Shown here: one piece after another, positions 25,573 to 33,802 of the stretch
How positions within the stretch are numbered: the first letter of the stretch is position 1
How the letters are laid out: every line of letters begins with the position of its first letter
NCBI GenBank assembly: GCA_902634135.1
Contig: CACPJB010000001.1
Coordinates: 164,106 to 198,370, forward strand
Origin: an uncultured Marinoscillum sp.
GTDB lineage: Bacteria; Bacteroidota; Bacteroidia; Cytophagales; MED-G16
Length of the DNA: 34,265 nucleotides
Direction of reading: 5' to 3'
Program-made: the position numbers and the translations under genes
Notes under the pieces: generated by a model
What the model was told of the DNA's origin: nothing
Seen by the model: the letters and a program-made list of their open reading frames with translations, nothing else
Databases searched by the model: none

Positions 25573-26497
25573 TATTTAAAATTTTAATTGAACTAATTTC
25601 ATCTTTTATTAATTGAGTTTTAAGTTCTTCTAATGAATTAAACTTAGATTCATCTCTTATTTTATCAATCAAAATGATTTTTAAAGTTTTTTCATAAAGA
25701 TTGAAATTGATACCAAAGATATGTATTTCCACTCTTCTTTCTTTACCATCAACCGTAGGTCTGATTCCTATATTTAGCATTCCTCCGAAATACTTTTTAT
25801 TTAATAAAATTTTACAAACATAAACTCCATTTCCAGGAATAATTTTTCCATCATTAATTAGAGATAAATTTGCAGTTGGATAACCAATTTTTTTCCCAAT
25901 TCCATCACCTTTTATAACATTACCTGTGATAAAAAAATCATAACCAAGCATATTATTTGCTTTTTTTAGGTTTCCAGTTAGTATTTCTTTTCTTATAGAA
26001 GATGAACTTATTTCAAAATTTTTATTTATTTCCTTCTTTTTTATTTCTTGTATTTTAAAATCAAATTTTTCTTTATTATTTTCTAGATAATGAAAGTTAC
26101 CCTCTCTATTGTGTCCAAAACTGTGATTGAAGCCAATAATTAACTTGTTAATATTTAATTTTTTAATTAAATATTGTTGAATAAATGATTCAGCCTTTAT
26201 TTTGGAAAATTCTTTTGTAAACTCAATCAAATAGATAAAATCTATTCCTTCTTTTTCTAAATAATCCATTTTATCATTCTTACTAAGAAGAAATTCTATA
26301 TTGGAATTTTTATCTAATACTGTTTTTGGATGTGGCCAAAATGTAATTAGAATACTTTTACCTTTTTTTAATTTTGCTTGAGTTACTAATTCTGTTATTA
26401 TTTTCTTATGTCCAAGATGGATTCCATCAAAATATCCAATGGTAGCTATCGAATAACCTTTAATGTTAATTTTTGATGTACTTTTAATAATTTTCAA
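25559..26497 (-). CDS. ribF: Bifunctional riboflavin kinase / FAD synthetase
   Basis: This 312-residue enzyme makes FMN from riboflavin and then FAD. The N-terminal adenylyltransferase domain carries GYFDGIHLGH (HxGH at 27-30), FWPHP, GFNHSFGHNREG and SSSSIR. In the third motif Asn124 replaces a more usual Asp. The C-terminal flavokinase domain carries GDGIGKKIGYPTANL (PTAN at 207-210), GVYVC and NIGIRPT. It is full length. It overlaps both truB (14 bp) and gldC (14 bp), implying coupled translation. Base composition here is among the most AT-rich in the window. Confidence 0.97.
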   Translation of the reverse strand: MKIIKSTSKINIKGYSIATIGYFDGIHLGHKKIITELVTQAKLKKGKSILITFWPHPKTVLDKNSNIEFLLSKNDKMDYLEKEGIDFIYLIEFTKEFSKIKAESFIQQYLIKKLNINKLIIGFNHSFGHNREGNFHYLENNKEKFDFKIQEIKKKEINKNFEISSSSIRKEILTGNLKKANNMLGYDFFITGNVIKGDGIGKKIGYPTANLSLINDGKIIPGNGVYVCKILLNKKYFGGMLNIGIRPTVDGKERRVEIHIFGINFNLYEKTLKIILIDKIRDESKFNSLEELKTQLIKDEISSIKILNNEKV

Positions 26498-27176
26498 TTT
26501 TTTCTTTTTTTAAATTTTGAACTAAAATATTTATTCTTAAAGCATTATGCACATCATAATTACCAATCATGGTTCTTCTAAGTTTAGAGAGAACTGCTCC
26601 GCAACCTAATTTTTTACCAAAATCTCTTGCAATAGATCTTATATATGTTCCTTTTGTACACGTTATCTTAAAACTAATGTTTGGGAAATTAATTTTTGAG
26701 ATTTCAAATCTTAGGATATTTATTTTTTTTTCTTTTATTTCTATGTTTTCATTTTGTCTTGCATATTCATATGCTCTTTTTCCATTAATTTTAACTGCGG
26801 AAAATTTTGGTGGTCTTTGAAGTTGTTCTCCTAGAAAATTAAAACTTAAATTTTTAATCTTTTCTTCAGTTATTTCGGTTATATCATAAGTTTTATTAAA
26901 CTCAGTTTCTAGGTCATGAGAAGGTGTTGTTTTTCCTAAAATAAATTCACCTGTATACTCTTTATTTAGATTTTGGATATCATTAATTTTTTTTGTGTTT
27001 TTTCCTGTACAAATAATGAGAAGTCCTGTTGCTAGAGGATCTAAAGTACCAGCATGTCCTACTTTTTTACATTTTATAACATTTTTTAGTTTTTTTACTA
27101 CATCAAATGAAGTCCAATCAAGATCTTTATCAATTAATAAAGTTTGTCCTTTGTTATATTTTTCTAAAAAGCTCAT
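26484..27176 (-). CDS. truB: tRNA pseudouridine(55) synthase TruB
   Basis: This 230-residue enzyme converts U55 in the T-loop of tRNAs to pseudouridine. The catalytic Asp46 lies in GHAGTLDPLATGLL. Other family blocks are LLIDKDLDWTSFDVV, RPPKFSAVKINGKRAYEYAR and TKGTYIRSIARD. It is shorter than the ~310-residue E. coli enzyme and lacks the C-terminal PUA domain, which is usual for Bacteroidota. It is the first gene of the truB-ribF-gldC operon. Upstream, at about 27203, a TTACTTTG differs by one base from the TAnnTTTG promoter element. Confidence 0.97.
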   Translation of the reverse strand: MSFLEKYNKGQTLLIDKDLDWTSFDVVKKLKNVIKCKKVGHAGTLDPLATGLLIICTGKNTKKINDIQNLNKEYTGEFILGKTTPSHDLETEFNKTYDITEITEEKIKNLSFNFLGEQLQRPPKFSAVKINGKRAYEYARQNENIEIKEKKINILRFEISKINFPNISFKITCTKGTYIRSIARDFGKKLGCGAVLSKLRRTMIGNYDVHNALRINILVQNLKKEKIENY

Positions 27177-27238
27177 AAGATGTTAAAATGACTTTTATGA
27201 GCAAAGTAAAAGATTTATTTTAGTAAAGAAGAAATTGT

Positions 27239-28633
27239 ATGAAAAGATATTTGCTCTTTTTTTTTATTATAATCTCCAATGACATTCTCTGTCAAAAGAT
27301 AAAAAGTCAAAAGGGTTTATCATTAAATATCGTAAAAAAAATAGATTTTTCGTCAGTTTTCAATTCTACTGATAATCAAATAGGAGATTATATTATTAAA
27401 AGTTTAGAAAATAAAGGAATAGCAGTTTCAGATGATGAAAGATATTTTATTTCTGTTTCTTTTGGTTGGAAATATAAAAGATCTACAGAATTAGAAATTG
27501 ATAATTTTAAAGGTTTTATTATTGATAAAAAAAATGGAGAAAAAGTTGTAGCAGAATTTTCTTTATCTAAAATTAAAAATCTTAAGCAATCCATTAATCT
27601 TCTTGTTGATAATCTTCTACATAAAAATAATTTAGTAGGTGAAGATGGAAAATTTATTGATATTCAAGACCATTTTATGAAGATGAATATGAAGATGTGG
27701 GATTCTTCCAGGCCAGATTCTCATGCTCCATCAGGCGTAGATGCAGATCATGTCCATACTAAAGGTGGAATAATGATAGGATATAAATTTATTTCATCTC
27801 AAGGTAAAGGAAGCTATAATGATGATACTAGATACGATAGAAACAAAATATTTTCATATTACATGAGAAATGTCATTTCTCAAAAAATTGATAAACATTC
27901 TCTTGAGATAATGTATGGCATTTCAAATTTTCTTACCCTATATTCAAATCTAAGTTTTTTTAAAAAAGAAACTTCATATGAATCTCTTGAAAATGAATTA
28001 AGTAATTTATTTACATCAGGATTTGGAGATATAGATGTTCAATCCTTATACAGTATAATAAGTAAAAAGAATATAAAGCTACATTCAAATTTTGGCTTTA
28101 TTATTCCATCAGGTAGTATTGAAAAGAAAAATAAATTAAATATGATGCCATACTCAATGCAAATTGGATCTGGTCATATGTCTATTCTATCAGGCTTTAC
28201 ATCTTTATTTCAATTGAAAAAAATTTCAGGTGGATTTCAACCAATCTATTCATTTAGAGTTGGAAAAAACTCTAGGGGTTATGCTCAAGGTAATTTATTG
28301 GATATTAATTATTGGGTAGCATTGAAGCTTACCAACTCACTTAGTTTAAGTATAAGACAGAATTATATTAATCTTAAAAAAATTTCAGGTGCAGATAGTG
28401 ACCTTAATAAAAGTTTAATGATTATAAATAACAATAATAATTCAGGAAATGTATTACTAAACTCATCTTTAGGATTAAATCTAGCAATTAAGAAAGGAGT
28501 GTTTAGAAATACAAGAATTTCTTTAGAGTATTCTGTACCAAGTTATATGAGTTATAATGGTCTGCAAGTTGGAAGTTTTAATGACTTTATTTTAAATTTA
28601 CAGTATAGTCCTAACGGACATAAAAATCATTAA
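27239..28633 (+). CDS. Outer-membrane barrel protein with DUF4136-like N-terminal region
   Basis: This 464-residue protein has a signal peptide (cleavage near ILC|QK). Residues about 25-130 look like a DUF4136 domain, normally found as a separate lipoprotein (IVKKIDFSSV, LENKGIAVSDDERYFISVSF, strand KVVAEFSLS). A linker (HFMKMNMKMW) leads to the His-rich motif DSHAPSGVDADHVHTKGG (160-177), which opens a barrel of the 'transporter' type, with many amphipathic strands to the end. The His/Asp cluster could bind a metal. Relatives of the second part often occur near metal-resistance genes; I recall this rather than see it. A helical lipoprotein gene follows after 2 bp. Both genes run opposite to the surrounding housekeeping operons. 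Confidence 0.7.
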   Translation: MKRYLLFFFIIISNDILCQKIKSQKGLSLNIVKKIDFSSVFNSTDNQIGDYIIKSLENKGIAVSDDERYFISVSFGWKYKRSTELEIDNFKGFIIDKKNGEKVVAEFSLSKIKNLKQSINLLVDNLLHKNNLVGEDGKFIDIQDHFMKMNMKMWDSSRPDSHAPSGVDADHVHTKGGIMIGYKFISSQGKGSYNDDTRYDRNKIFSYYMRNVISQKIDKHSLEIMYGISNFLTLYSNLSFFKKETSYESLENELSNLFTSGFGDIDVQSLYSIISKKNIKLHSNFGFIIPSGSIEKKNKLNMMPYSMQIGSGHMSILSGFTSLFQLKKISGGFQPIYSFRVGKNSRGYAQGNLLDINYWVALKLTNSLSLSIRQNYINLKKISGADSDLNKSLMIINNNNNSGNVLLNSSLGLNLAIKKGVFRNTRISLEYSVPSYMSYNGLQVGSFNDFILNLQYSPNGHKNH

Positions 28634-28635
28634 TA

Positions 28636-29064
28636 ATGAGATATATTTTTTTACTTTTTTTATTCATTTCATGTTCAACAGACAACTCGCTTCATGAATC
28701 AAATATGGAATTAGTCGAGGATATTATTTTTAAACATGATCAACTTATGATAGAAATGAAAAACATTAAAAAAATTAAAAATACTTTAAGTGAATTAGAT
28801 GAAAATTTTGATGTTGAAGATGCTATGAAGAATTTAGATGATGCACATAAATCGATGATGAATTTTATGAAAGAATTTAGTGATGAATTTTCTTTTGATA
28901 AGTATCCAATGAATAAAAAAACTTATCAGAATTTAGATAAGATTGATATAAAATCTGTAAATGATAGATTGAATGAATTTTCTAAATATATTAATGATGT
29001 TTCTGAGAAATTTTCATCAAGTATAAGTCAGGGAAATAAGATATTAGATGTTACTTCTAAGTGA
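28636..29064 (+). CDS. Small helical lipoprotein
   Basis: This 142-residue protein has a lipobox FISC (Cys13) followed by Ser-Thr-Asp. The rest is strongly charged and predicted all-helical, with heptad-like spacing over about 25-135 (MELVEDIIFKHDQLMIEMKN, then an AHKSMMNFMKEF stretch). It resembles a Bacteroidota lipoprotein group named by distant similarity to 'viral A-type inclusion protein'. That name carries no functional meaning. It starts 2 bp after the barrel gene, so the two are surely co-transcribed. Its last 21 bp overlap the 3' end of the converging UppP-dipeptidase gene. No enzymatic motif is seen. Confidence 0.75.
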   Translation: MRYIFLLFLFISCSTDNSLHESNMELVEDIIFKHDQLMIEMKNIKKIKNTLSELDENFDVEDAMKNLDDAHKSMMNFMKEFSDEFSFDKYPMNKKTYQNLDKIDIKSVNDRLNEFSKYINDVSEKFSSSISQGNKILDVTSK

Positions 29065-30513
29065 ATCAAGTTCTGAAAAAGAATAATTTAAAATGCCTGA
29101 TTCACATTCGTTAAAATTGAAATGCCACCATTCAAATTCATAGACTGAAAACTTATTTTTTTTCATAATTGATATTAACATATCTCTTACATCCCTTTGT
29201 TTTTTTGTTCCTCCTGTATAGCTTGGATATGCTTTTTCTGTAAATTCATCATATCCTGAAATCATTTCAAAAACTTCTCCACTTTTTATCTCATATAAAC
29301 CTATATCTATAGCACATCCTTTGTTATGTACCGACCCGTTTGAAGGATCTGCTACAAAATGTTTTAAGTCATCAGGTGTTCCTTCCCAAAACATTTTTGT
29401 AATAAACCATGGTCTATACGCATCATAAATTACTATTCCATATCCTTTATTTTTTAATTCTTTATTTGCTTTAATAAGATATGATGCTGCGTCTTTGTTA
29501 AGAAAAGCTCTTGGTTCTTGATAAAAAATAGATCTCATAAAATTATTATTAGAAGCATATCTTATATCTAACCTAAAATCATTGTTTAGTTTTTCAAGAT
29601 CAACTAAATTTTTAAAAGAATTAGTGCTATCAAGTTTAGGAGGAGTTGAATTTATAGCAATTTCTCTGATCTCACTTATTGTTTTAGTTGGATTAATATA
29701 GAAAGTTTTTTCTTTGTCATTGCAACCAAAAAAAATTCCAATTGATCCAACAAGTAAACAGTAGAAAGAAAAATAGATAAGCTTACTTTCTTTGACGATT
29801 TTTAGCATAAGCTTACAAGCTAAAATACCACTAAATAGAGCTGATATAAATCCTATTAAATACGGAAATGATATTATGTTTTGATAAATAATATCTGAGT
29901 TTGATAACCCATTAATAATTTTTAAAATTAAGATTCCAAAAATAGGAACTAATACCATCAAAAATGAAAATTTTGTTGCTTCTTCCTTGTTAATTTTTAG
30001 TAGTAATGCTACTGATATTGTTGCACCTGATCTTGAAATACCAGGAAAAATTGCAAGAGCTTGAGCAAGACCTATTATAATAGCATGTAAATAACTTATA
30101 TTATTTTTATTATTTTCTTTACTGAAATAGGTAAAAAAAAGAAGTAATGAAGTTATGATAAGCATACTTCCAACAAGAAAAATATTTCCATTAAAAAGTG
30201 ACTCTACTTCATTTTCATATAATAATCCAACTATGCCAATTGGAATACTTGATATTAATATTTTAATTACCAGGCTTAAATATTTCTTCTCACCAATAAA
30301 AAATCCTTTTATAATTTTTAGAATATCATACTTAAAAACATAAATTATACTAATAGCAGTAGCTATATGAACTAGAATAGTGAAGGAAAGATTATCTTTT
30401 TGATTGGTGTTTAAAATAAAAGATGCCAGTTCTAAATGGCCACTACTACTGATTGGAAGAAATTCAGTTAAACCTTGAATTATTCCTAGTATAAGAGCTT
30501 CATGCCATTCCAT
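29044..30513 (-). CDS. uppP: Fusion of undecaprenyl-diphosphatase (UppP) and D-Ala-D-Ala dipeptidase (VanX/DdpX)
   Basis: This 489-residue protein joins two full enzymes in one frame. Residues 1-263 are UppP, the membrane phosphatase that recycles undecaprenyl diphosphate for wall synthesis: GLTEFLPISSSGH (14-26, Glu17) and PGISRSGAT (157-165, Arg161), with about eight hydrophobic segments. Residues about 295-475 are an M15D dipeptidase with Arg367 in DAYRP, zinc ligands His396 and Asp403 in SVHNKGCAID, and Glu461 and His464 in EWWH, so all VanX catalytic positions are present. The joint, GSIGIFFGC (256-264), is the last UppP helix and also reads as a lipobox. An in-frame ATG at 29808 (Met236) could start a separate lipoprotein. 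The gene ends a hppA-ftsX-DUF3098-uppP operon, 3 bp after DUF3098. A fusion of this kind is not one I know. Confidence 0.9.
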   Translation of the reverse strand: MEWHEALILGIIQGLTEFLPISSSGHLELASFILNTNQKDNLSFTILVHIATAISIIYVFKYDILKIIKGFFIGEKKYLSLVIKILISSIPIGIVGLLYENEVESLFNGNIFLVGSMLIITSLLLFFTYFSKENNKNNISYLHAIIIGLAQALAIFPGISRSGATISVALLLKINKEEATKFSFLMVLVPIFGILILKIINGLSNSDIIYQNIISFPYLIGFISALFSGILACKLMLKIVKESKLIYFSFYCLLVGSIGIFFGCNDKEKTFYINPTKTISEIREIAINSTPPKLDSTNSFKNLVDLEKLNNDFRLDIRYASNNNFMRSIFYQEPRAFLNKDAASYLIKANKELKNKGYGIVIYDAYRPWFITKMFWEGTPDDLKHFVADPSNGSVHNKGCAIDIGLYEIKSGEVFEMISGYDEFTEKAYPSYTGGTKKQRDVRDMLISIMKKNKFSVYEFEWWHFNFNECESGILNYSFSELDSLRSNI

Positions 30514-30516
30514 TTT

Positions 30517-30723
30517 CTATTTCCCTTTATAAAAAATGGCAAAAAATTGAAATATAAAACCAAAGAGCACAATTATAGGTCCCAATGTTAATCCTAAAAA
30601 TCCATATCCGTACTCTTCATTATCAAGGGTCATAATAAAGAAACCCATAAAAATTATTATTATACCTATAATCATAAGTTTGTAATTACTTTTATTAAAA
30701 GGTAGATTAGATTTATTTTTCAT
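30517..30723 (-). CDS. DUF3098 small membrane protein
   Basis: This 68-residue protein has two hydrophobic helices (about 17-33 and 41-65). It matches DUF3098, with LPFNKSNYKLMIIG at the start and LGPIIVLFGFIFQFFAI at the end. The family is confined to Bacteroidota as far as I know, sits between ftsX and uppP, and has no known function. Its start shares a base with the ftsX stop (TAATG), and uppP begins 3 bp after its end. Confidence 0.88.
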   Translation of the reverse strand: MKNKSNLPFNKSNYKLMIIGIIIIFMGFFIMTLDNEEYGYGFLGLTLGPIIVLFGFIFQFFAIFYKGK

Positions 30724-31619
30724 TACTTATATAAGTCATCTAAGGAAGAGTTCAAATACTTATTTACAGATGTGTAAGTACTTATCATAACAATTAGTAC
30801 ACCAGCTATTATTAATGAGATAAATATAATACTTAATTTTTCAAAGCCTATAATCATATTAGTTTCATTTATTTTTTCATTAATTAAAATTACTATAGAA
30901 TATAAGATTCCTGATGCTAATACTCCAGATATAAATCCATAAGCTATCCCCCTTATTATAAATGGTTTTAAAATATAGTTTGCAGTTGCACCAACAAGCT
31001 GCATACTTCTGATTAAAAATCTTTGTGAGAAAAGTGCTATTCTTAGTGTATTATTAATTAGAATAACTGAAATGATAAATAATATGAAAAATATTCCAAC
31101 AAACACTAAACTTATATTTCTCACATTTGAATTAATATCATTAATCATCTCTTTTGAATAATCTACTTCATAAACTCCGGGAATTTTAAGTATATCACTT
31201 TCAATATTTGAGAGCTTTTCTTTCTCAAAAAAATCAGAATTTATTTTTAGAATTATAAGATCTCTTAAAGGATTATTTCCTAAAAAACTTACAAAATCTT
31301 CTCCAATTTCTTTTGAAAATTCTTTTGCAGCATCTGAACTTGATATATAGGTTAAAGTGGACTCATCTTTTTTTAGAACATAATTTTTTGTAAATAAGGT
31401 CCTTTTAATTTGATCAACTTGATTTAAAGATATTTCTTTATTTAAAAAAATGTTTATTTCTGTATTTTCTTGAATTATTTTCTTCACTTCAATAGAGGAA
31501 AGTAAAAAGAAACTAAATATGCCCAAAAGTAGAAGAGAAAGAGAAACACTAAATATTACACTTAAAAAAGGGAAATTCCCAAATGTTTTTTTTGCAATTT
31601 TCTTTCTCTTCTTATACAT
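30723..31619 (-). CDS. ftsX: Cell-division ABC transporter permease-like FtsX
   Basis: This roughly 298-residue membrane protein works with the ATPase FtsE to switch on wall hydrolases at the division site. It has a cytoplasmic basic N-terminus (MYKKRKKIAKKTFGNFP) and a first helix (about 19-43). A periplasmic domain follows (about 45-160; VDQIKRTL, YISSSDAAKEF, NPLRDLIILK, IPGVYEVDYS). Three further helices contain RSMQLVGATANYILKPFIIRG. The frame is open to 31646, but an ATG at 31619 gives the family's usual N-terminus and avoids overlap with hppA (7-bp gap). ftsE is not in the window, which is common in Bacteroidota. Confidence 0.94.
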   Translation of the reverse strand: MYKKRKKIAKKTFGNFPFLSVIFSVSLSLLLLGIFSFFLLSSIEVKKIIQENTEINIFLNKEISLNQVDQIKRTLFTKNYVLKKDESTLTYISSSDAAKEFSKEIGEDFVSFLGNNPLRDLIILKINSDFFEKEKLSNIESDILKIPGVYEVDYSKEMINDINSNVRNISLVFVGIFFILFIISVILINNTLRIALFSQRFLIRSMQLVGATANYILKPFIIRGIAYGFISGVLASGILYSIVILINEKINETNMIIGFEKLSIIFISLIIAGVLIVMISTYTSVNKYLNSSLDDLYK

Positions 31620-31626
31620 GATACAG

Positions 31627-33750
31627 TTATACCAATAGAGGAGCAATAACTAAAGCAACTACTGATATTAGTTTAAGTAATATATTTAGTGAAGGACCAG
31701 ATGTATCTTTAAATGGATCGCCAACTGTATCACCTACGACTGCAGCCTTATGTGCTTCTGTTCCCTTATTTCCAGCTTCTTCGATCATTTTTTTAGCATT
31801 ATCCCAAGCTCCACCAGCATTAGATTGAAAAATAGCCATTAGAACTCCTGAAGATGTAACTCCAGCTAATAAACCACCTAACATCTCAGCACCCCCACCG
31901 AATCCAATTGCTACAGGTACTAGTATAGCCATTAGACCTGGCAATATCATTTCTCTTAGAGCAGCTTGAGTTGATATTTCAACACATTTGCTATACTCTG
32001 CAACACCGTCTGCTTCATTGAAAATTTTCATATCAGCTTTTGTGGCTTTTGAAAGATCTGAGTCATATTTTCTCATAACCTTTAAAGCTGCCTTTAATTT
32101 TGGGAGTTCATTGAATTGTCTTCTTACTTCTTCAATCATACTCATTGCTGCTTTACCAACTGCATTCATAGACAATGCAGAGAACACAAAAGGAAGCATC
32201 GCTCCTATAAGTAATCCAGTCATAACTACAGGGTTTGATATATCAATTGATGTTATTTGAGCAGTTTGCATAAATGCTGCAAATAGAGCTAAAGCCGTTA
32301 GAGCTGCAGATGCAATAGCAAAACCTTTTCCGATCGCTGCAGTTGTATTTCCGACAGCATCAAGTTTGTCAGTTCTTTCTCTTACCTTAGGTGGAAGCTC
32401 AGCCATTTCTGCTATACCACCAGCATTATCTGATATTGGCCCATATGCATCAACAGCAAGTTGAATTCCAGTATTAGCTAACATCCCTACTGCAGCAATA
32501 GCAATACCATAAAGACCAGCATAACTAAATGAAATTAGAATTGCAGCGCATATTAGTAATATTGGAATTGCAGTTGACATCATACCAACTCCAAGACCAG
32601 ATATAATTGTAGTTGCAGCACCAGTGTCTGACTGTTTAACTATTGATTTTACAGGACTTTTGCCAGTTGCAGTATAGTATTCTGTAATTTTTCCAACACC
32701 TAGTCCAGCTAAAAGTCCAGCTAAAGTAGCATAGAAAACACCTATTGATGTATATTCTATTCCATTAAAAACCCATGTTTCTGGTAAAAAGAAATTGATC
32801 AAATAGAAAGTAGCAGCTATCATTAAACCAGCGGAAACAAATTCACCAGTATTTAAAGCTTTATGAGGGCTTCCACCTTCTTTTACTCTTACAAAAAAAG
32901 TTCCAATTATTGACATGATAATTCCTGTTGAGGCAATGAACAATGGTAGTAAAATTGCATTAGTTTCATTTCCAGAAAATTCTTGTAAACCAACAAATGC
33001 AGCTCCTAAAACCATGGCTCCAATTATAGAACCAACAAATGATTCAAAAAGATCTGCTCCCATACCTGCAACATCACCTACATTATCACCTACATTATCT
33101 GCAATTGTTGCTGGATTTAGAGGATGATCTTCTGGGATTCCTGCTTCAACTTTACCAACTAGGTCAGCACCAACATCTGCTGCCTTTGTATATATTCCTC
33201 CACCGACTCTAGCAAATAGTGCTATAGAAGAAGCACCTAATGAAAATCCAGAGATTACCTTAATTACAGTATCAAGTTCTTTAAACATATTTTGATAAAT
33301 TAGAAAAAGAGATCCTAGTCCAAGAACACCAAGTCCTACAACACCAAGTCCCATTACTGCACCACCTGAAAAAGCAATTTCTAGTGCTTTCCCAAGAGAA
33401 TGTTGAGCTGCATTAGTAGTTCTAACGTTTGCTTTAGTTGCTACTTTCATTCCTATAAATCCAGCTAATCCTGAACATAAAGCTCCAACAACAAAAGAAA
33501 CTCCAACTAGGTAACTAGTTCCTTCACTAATTCCCTTAAAGCCAAGAAGAATTGCTGTTCCAATTACAAAAATTGATAATATTTTATATTCAGCTCTTAA
33601 AAATGCCATCGCACCATCAGAGATGTTTTTAGCAATTCTTTCCATTTTTTCAGAGCCAACTTCTTTAGATGCAACCCAATTATTTTTAAAATATACAAAT
33701 AAGAGTGCTAAGATACCCGCACCAGGTATGAAATATAGTATGTTGTCCAT
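31627..33750 (-). CDS. hppA: Membrane pyrophosphatase (K+-dependent type), ion pump
   Basis: This 707-residue pump uses pyrophosphate hydrolysis to move H+ and/or Na+ out of the cytoplasm, with about 16 helices. Signature blocks are [20 protein letters not shown] (184-203), the acidic [20 protein letters not shown] (218-237) and [15 protein letters not shown] (467-481). Ala471 and Gly474 in the last block are the residues of the K+-dependent subfamily (Lys and Thr in the K+-independent one). H+ versus Na+ cannot be settled by eye. It is the first gene of the hppA-ftsX-DUF3098-uppP run and has a strong promoter match 24-52 bp upstream. Confidence 0.97.
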   Translation of the reverse strand: MDNILYFIPGAGILALLFVYFKNNWVASKEVGSEKMERIAKNISDGAMAFLRAEYKILSIFVIGTAILLGFKGISEGTSYLVGVSFVVGALCSGLAGFIGMKVATKANVRTTNAAQHSLGKALEIAFSGGAVMGLGVVGLGVLGLGSLFLIYQNMFKELDTVIKVISGFSLGASSIALFARVGGGIYTKAADVGADLVGKVEAGIPEDHPLNPATIADNVGDNVGDVAGMGADLFESFVGSIIGAMVLGAAFVGLQEFSGNETNAILLPLFIASTGIIMSIIGTFFVRVKEGGSPHKALNTGEFVSAGLMIAATFYLINFFLPETWVFNGIEYTSIGVFYATLAGLLAGLGVGKITEYYTATGKSPVKSIVKQSDTGAATTIISGLGVGMMSTAIPILLICAAILISFSYAGLYGIAIAAVGMLANTGIQLAVDAYGPISDNAGGIAEMAELPPKVRERTDKLDAVGNTTAAIGKGFAIASAALTALALFAAFMQTAQITSIDISNPVVMTGLLIGAMLPFVFSALSMNAVGKAAMSMIEEVRRQFNELPKLKAALKVMRKYDSDLSKATKADMKIFNEADGVAEYSKCVEISTQAALREMILPGLMAILVPVAIGFGGGAEMLGGLLAGVTSSGVLMAIFQSNAGGAWDNAKKMIEEAGNKGTEAHKAAVVGDTVGDPFKDTSGPSLNILLKLISVVALVIAPLLV

Positions 33751-33773
33751 AGTTGTTAATTTAATTTTTACCG

Positions 33774-33802
33774 CAAATATAGTATCTAATATTTAGCTAC
33801 AA
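33774..33802 (-). promoter_or_regulatory. Bacteroidota sigma-A-type promoter for hppA
   Basis: On the minus strand TTG (33800-33802), an 18-bp spacer and TATATTTG (33774-33781) match the Bacteroidota -33/-7 consensus (TTTG, TAnnTTTG), apart from the first T of the -33 box. Transcription would start near 33767, leaving a ~17-base leader. The -33 part lies inside the 3' end of the bacilliredoxin gene. Confidence 0.75.

Noticed and set aside
29726-29735. Eight-base homopolymer at the UppP-dipeptidase joint as proof of a frameshift error
   Set aside because: A one-base change would destroy the reading of one half; both halves are intact in the given frame, and no separate start or stop is seen in the other frames. 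Kept as a check, not as a claim.
31620-31646. Nine-residue N-terminal extension of FtsX
   Set aside because: It overlaps the hppA end; the ATG at 31619 gives the usual basic FtsX N-terminus.
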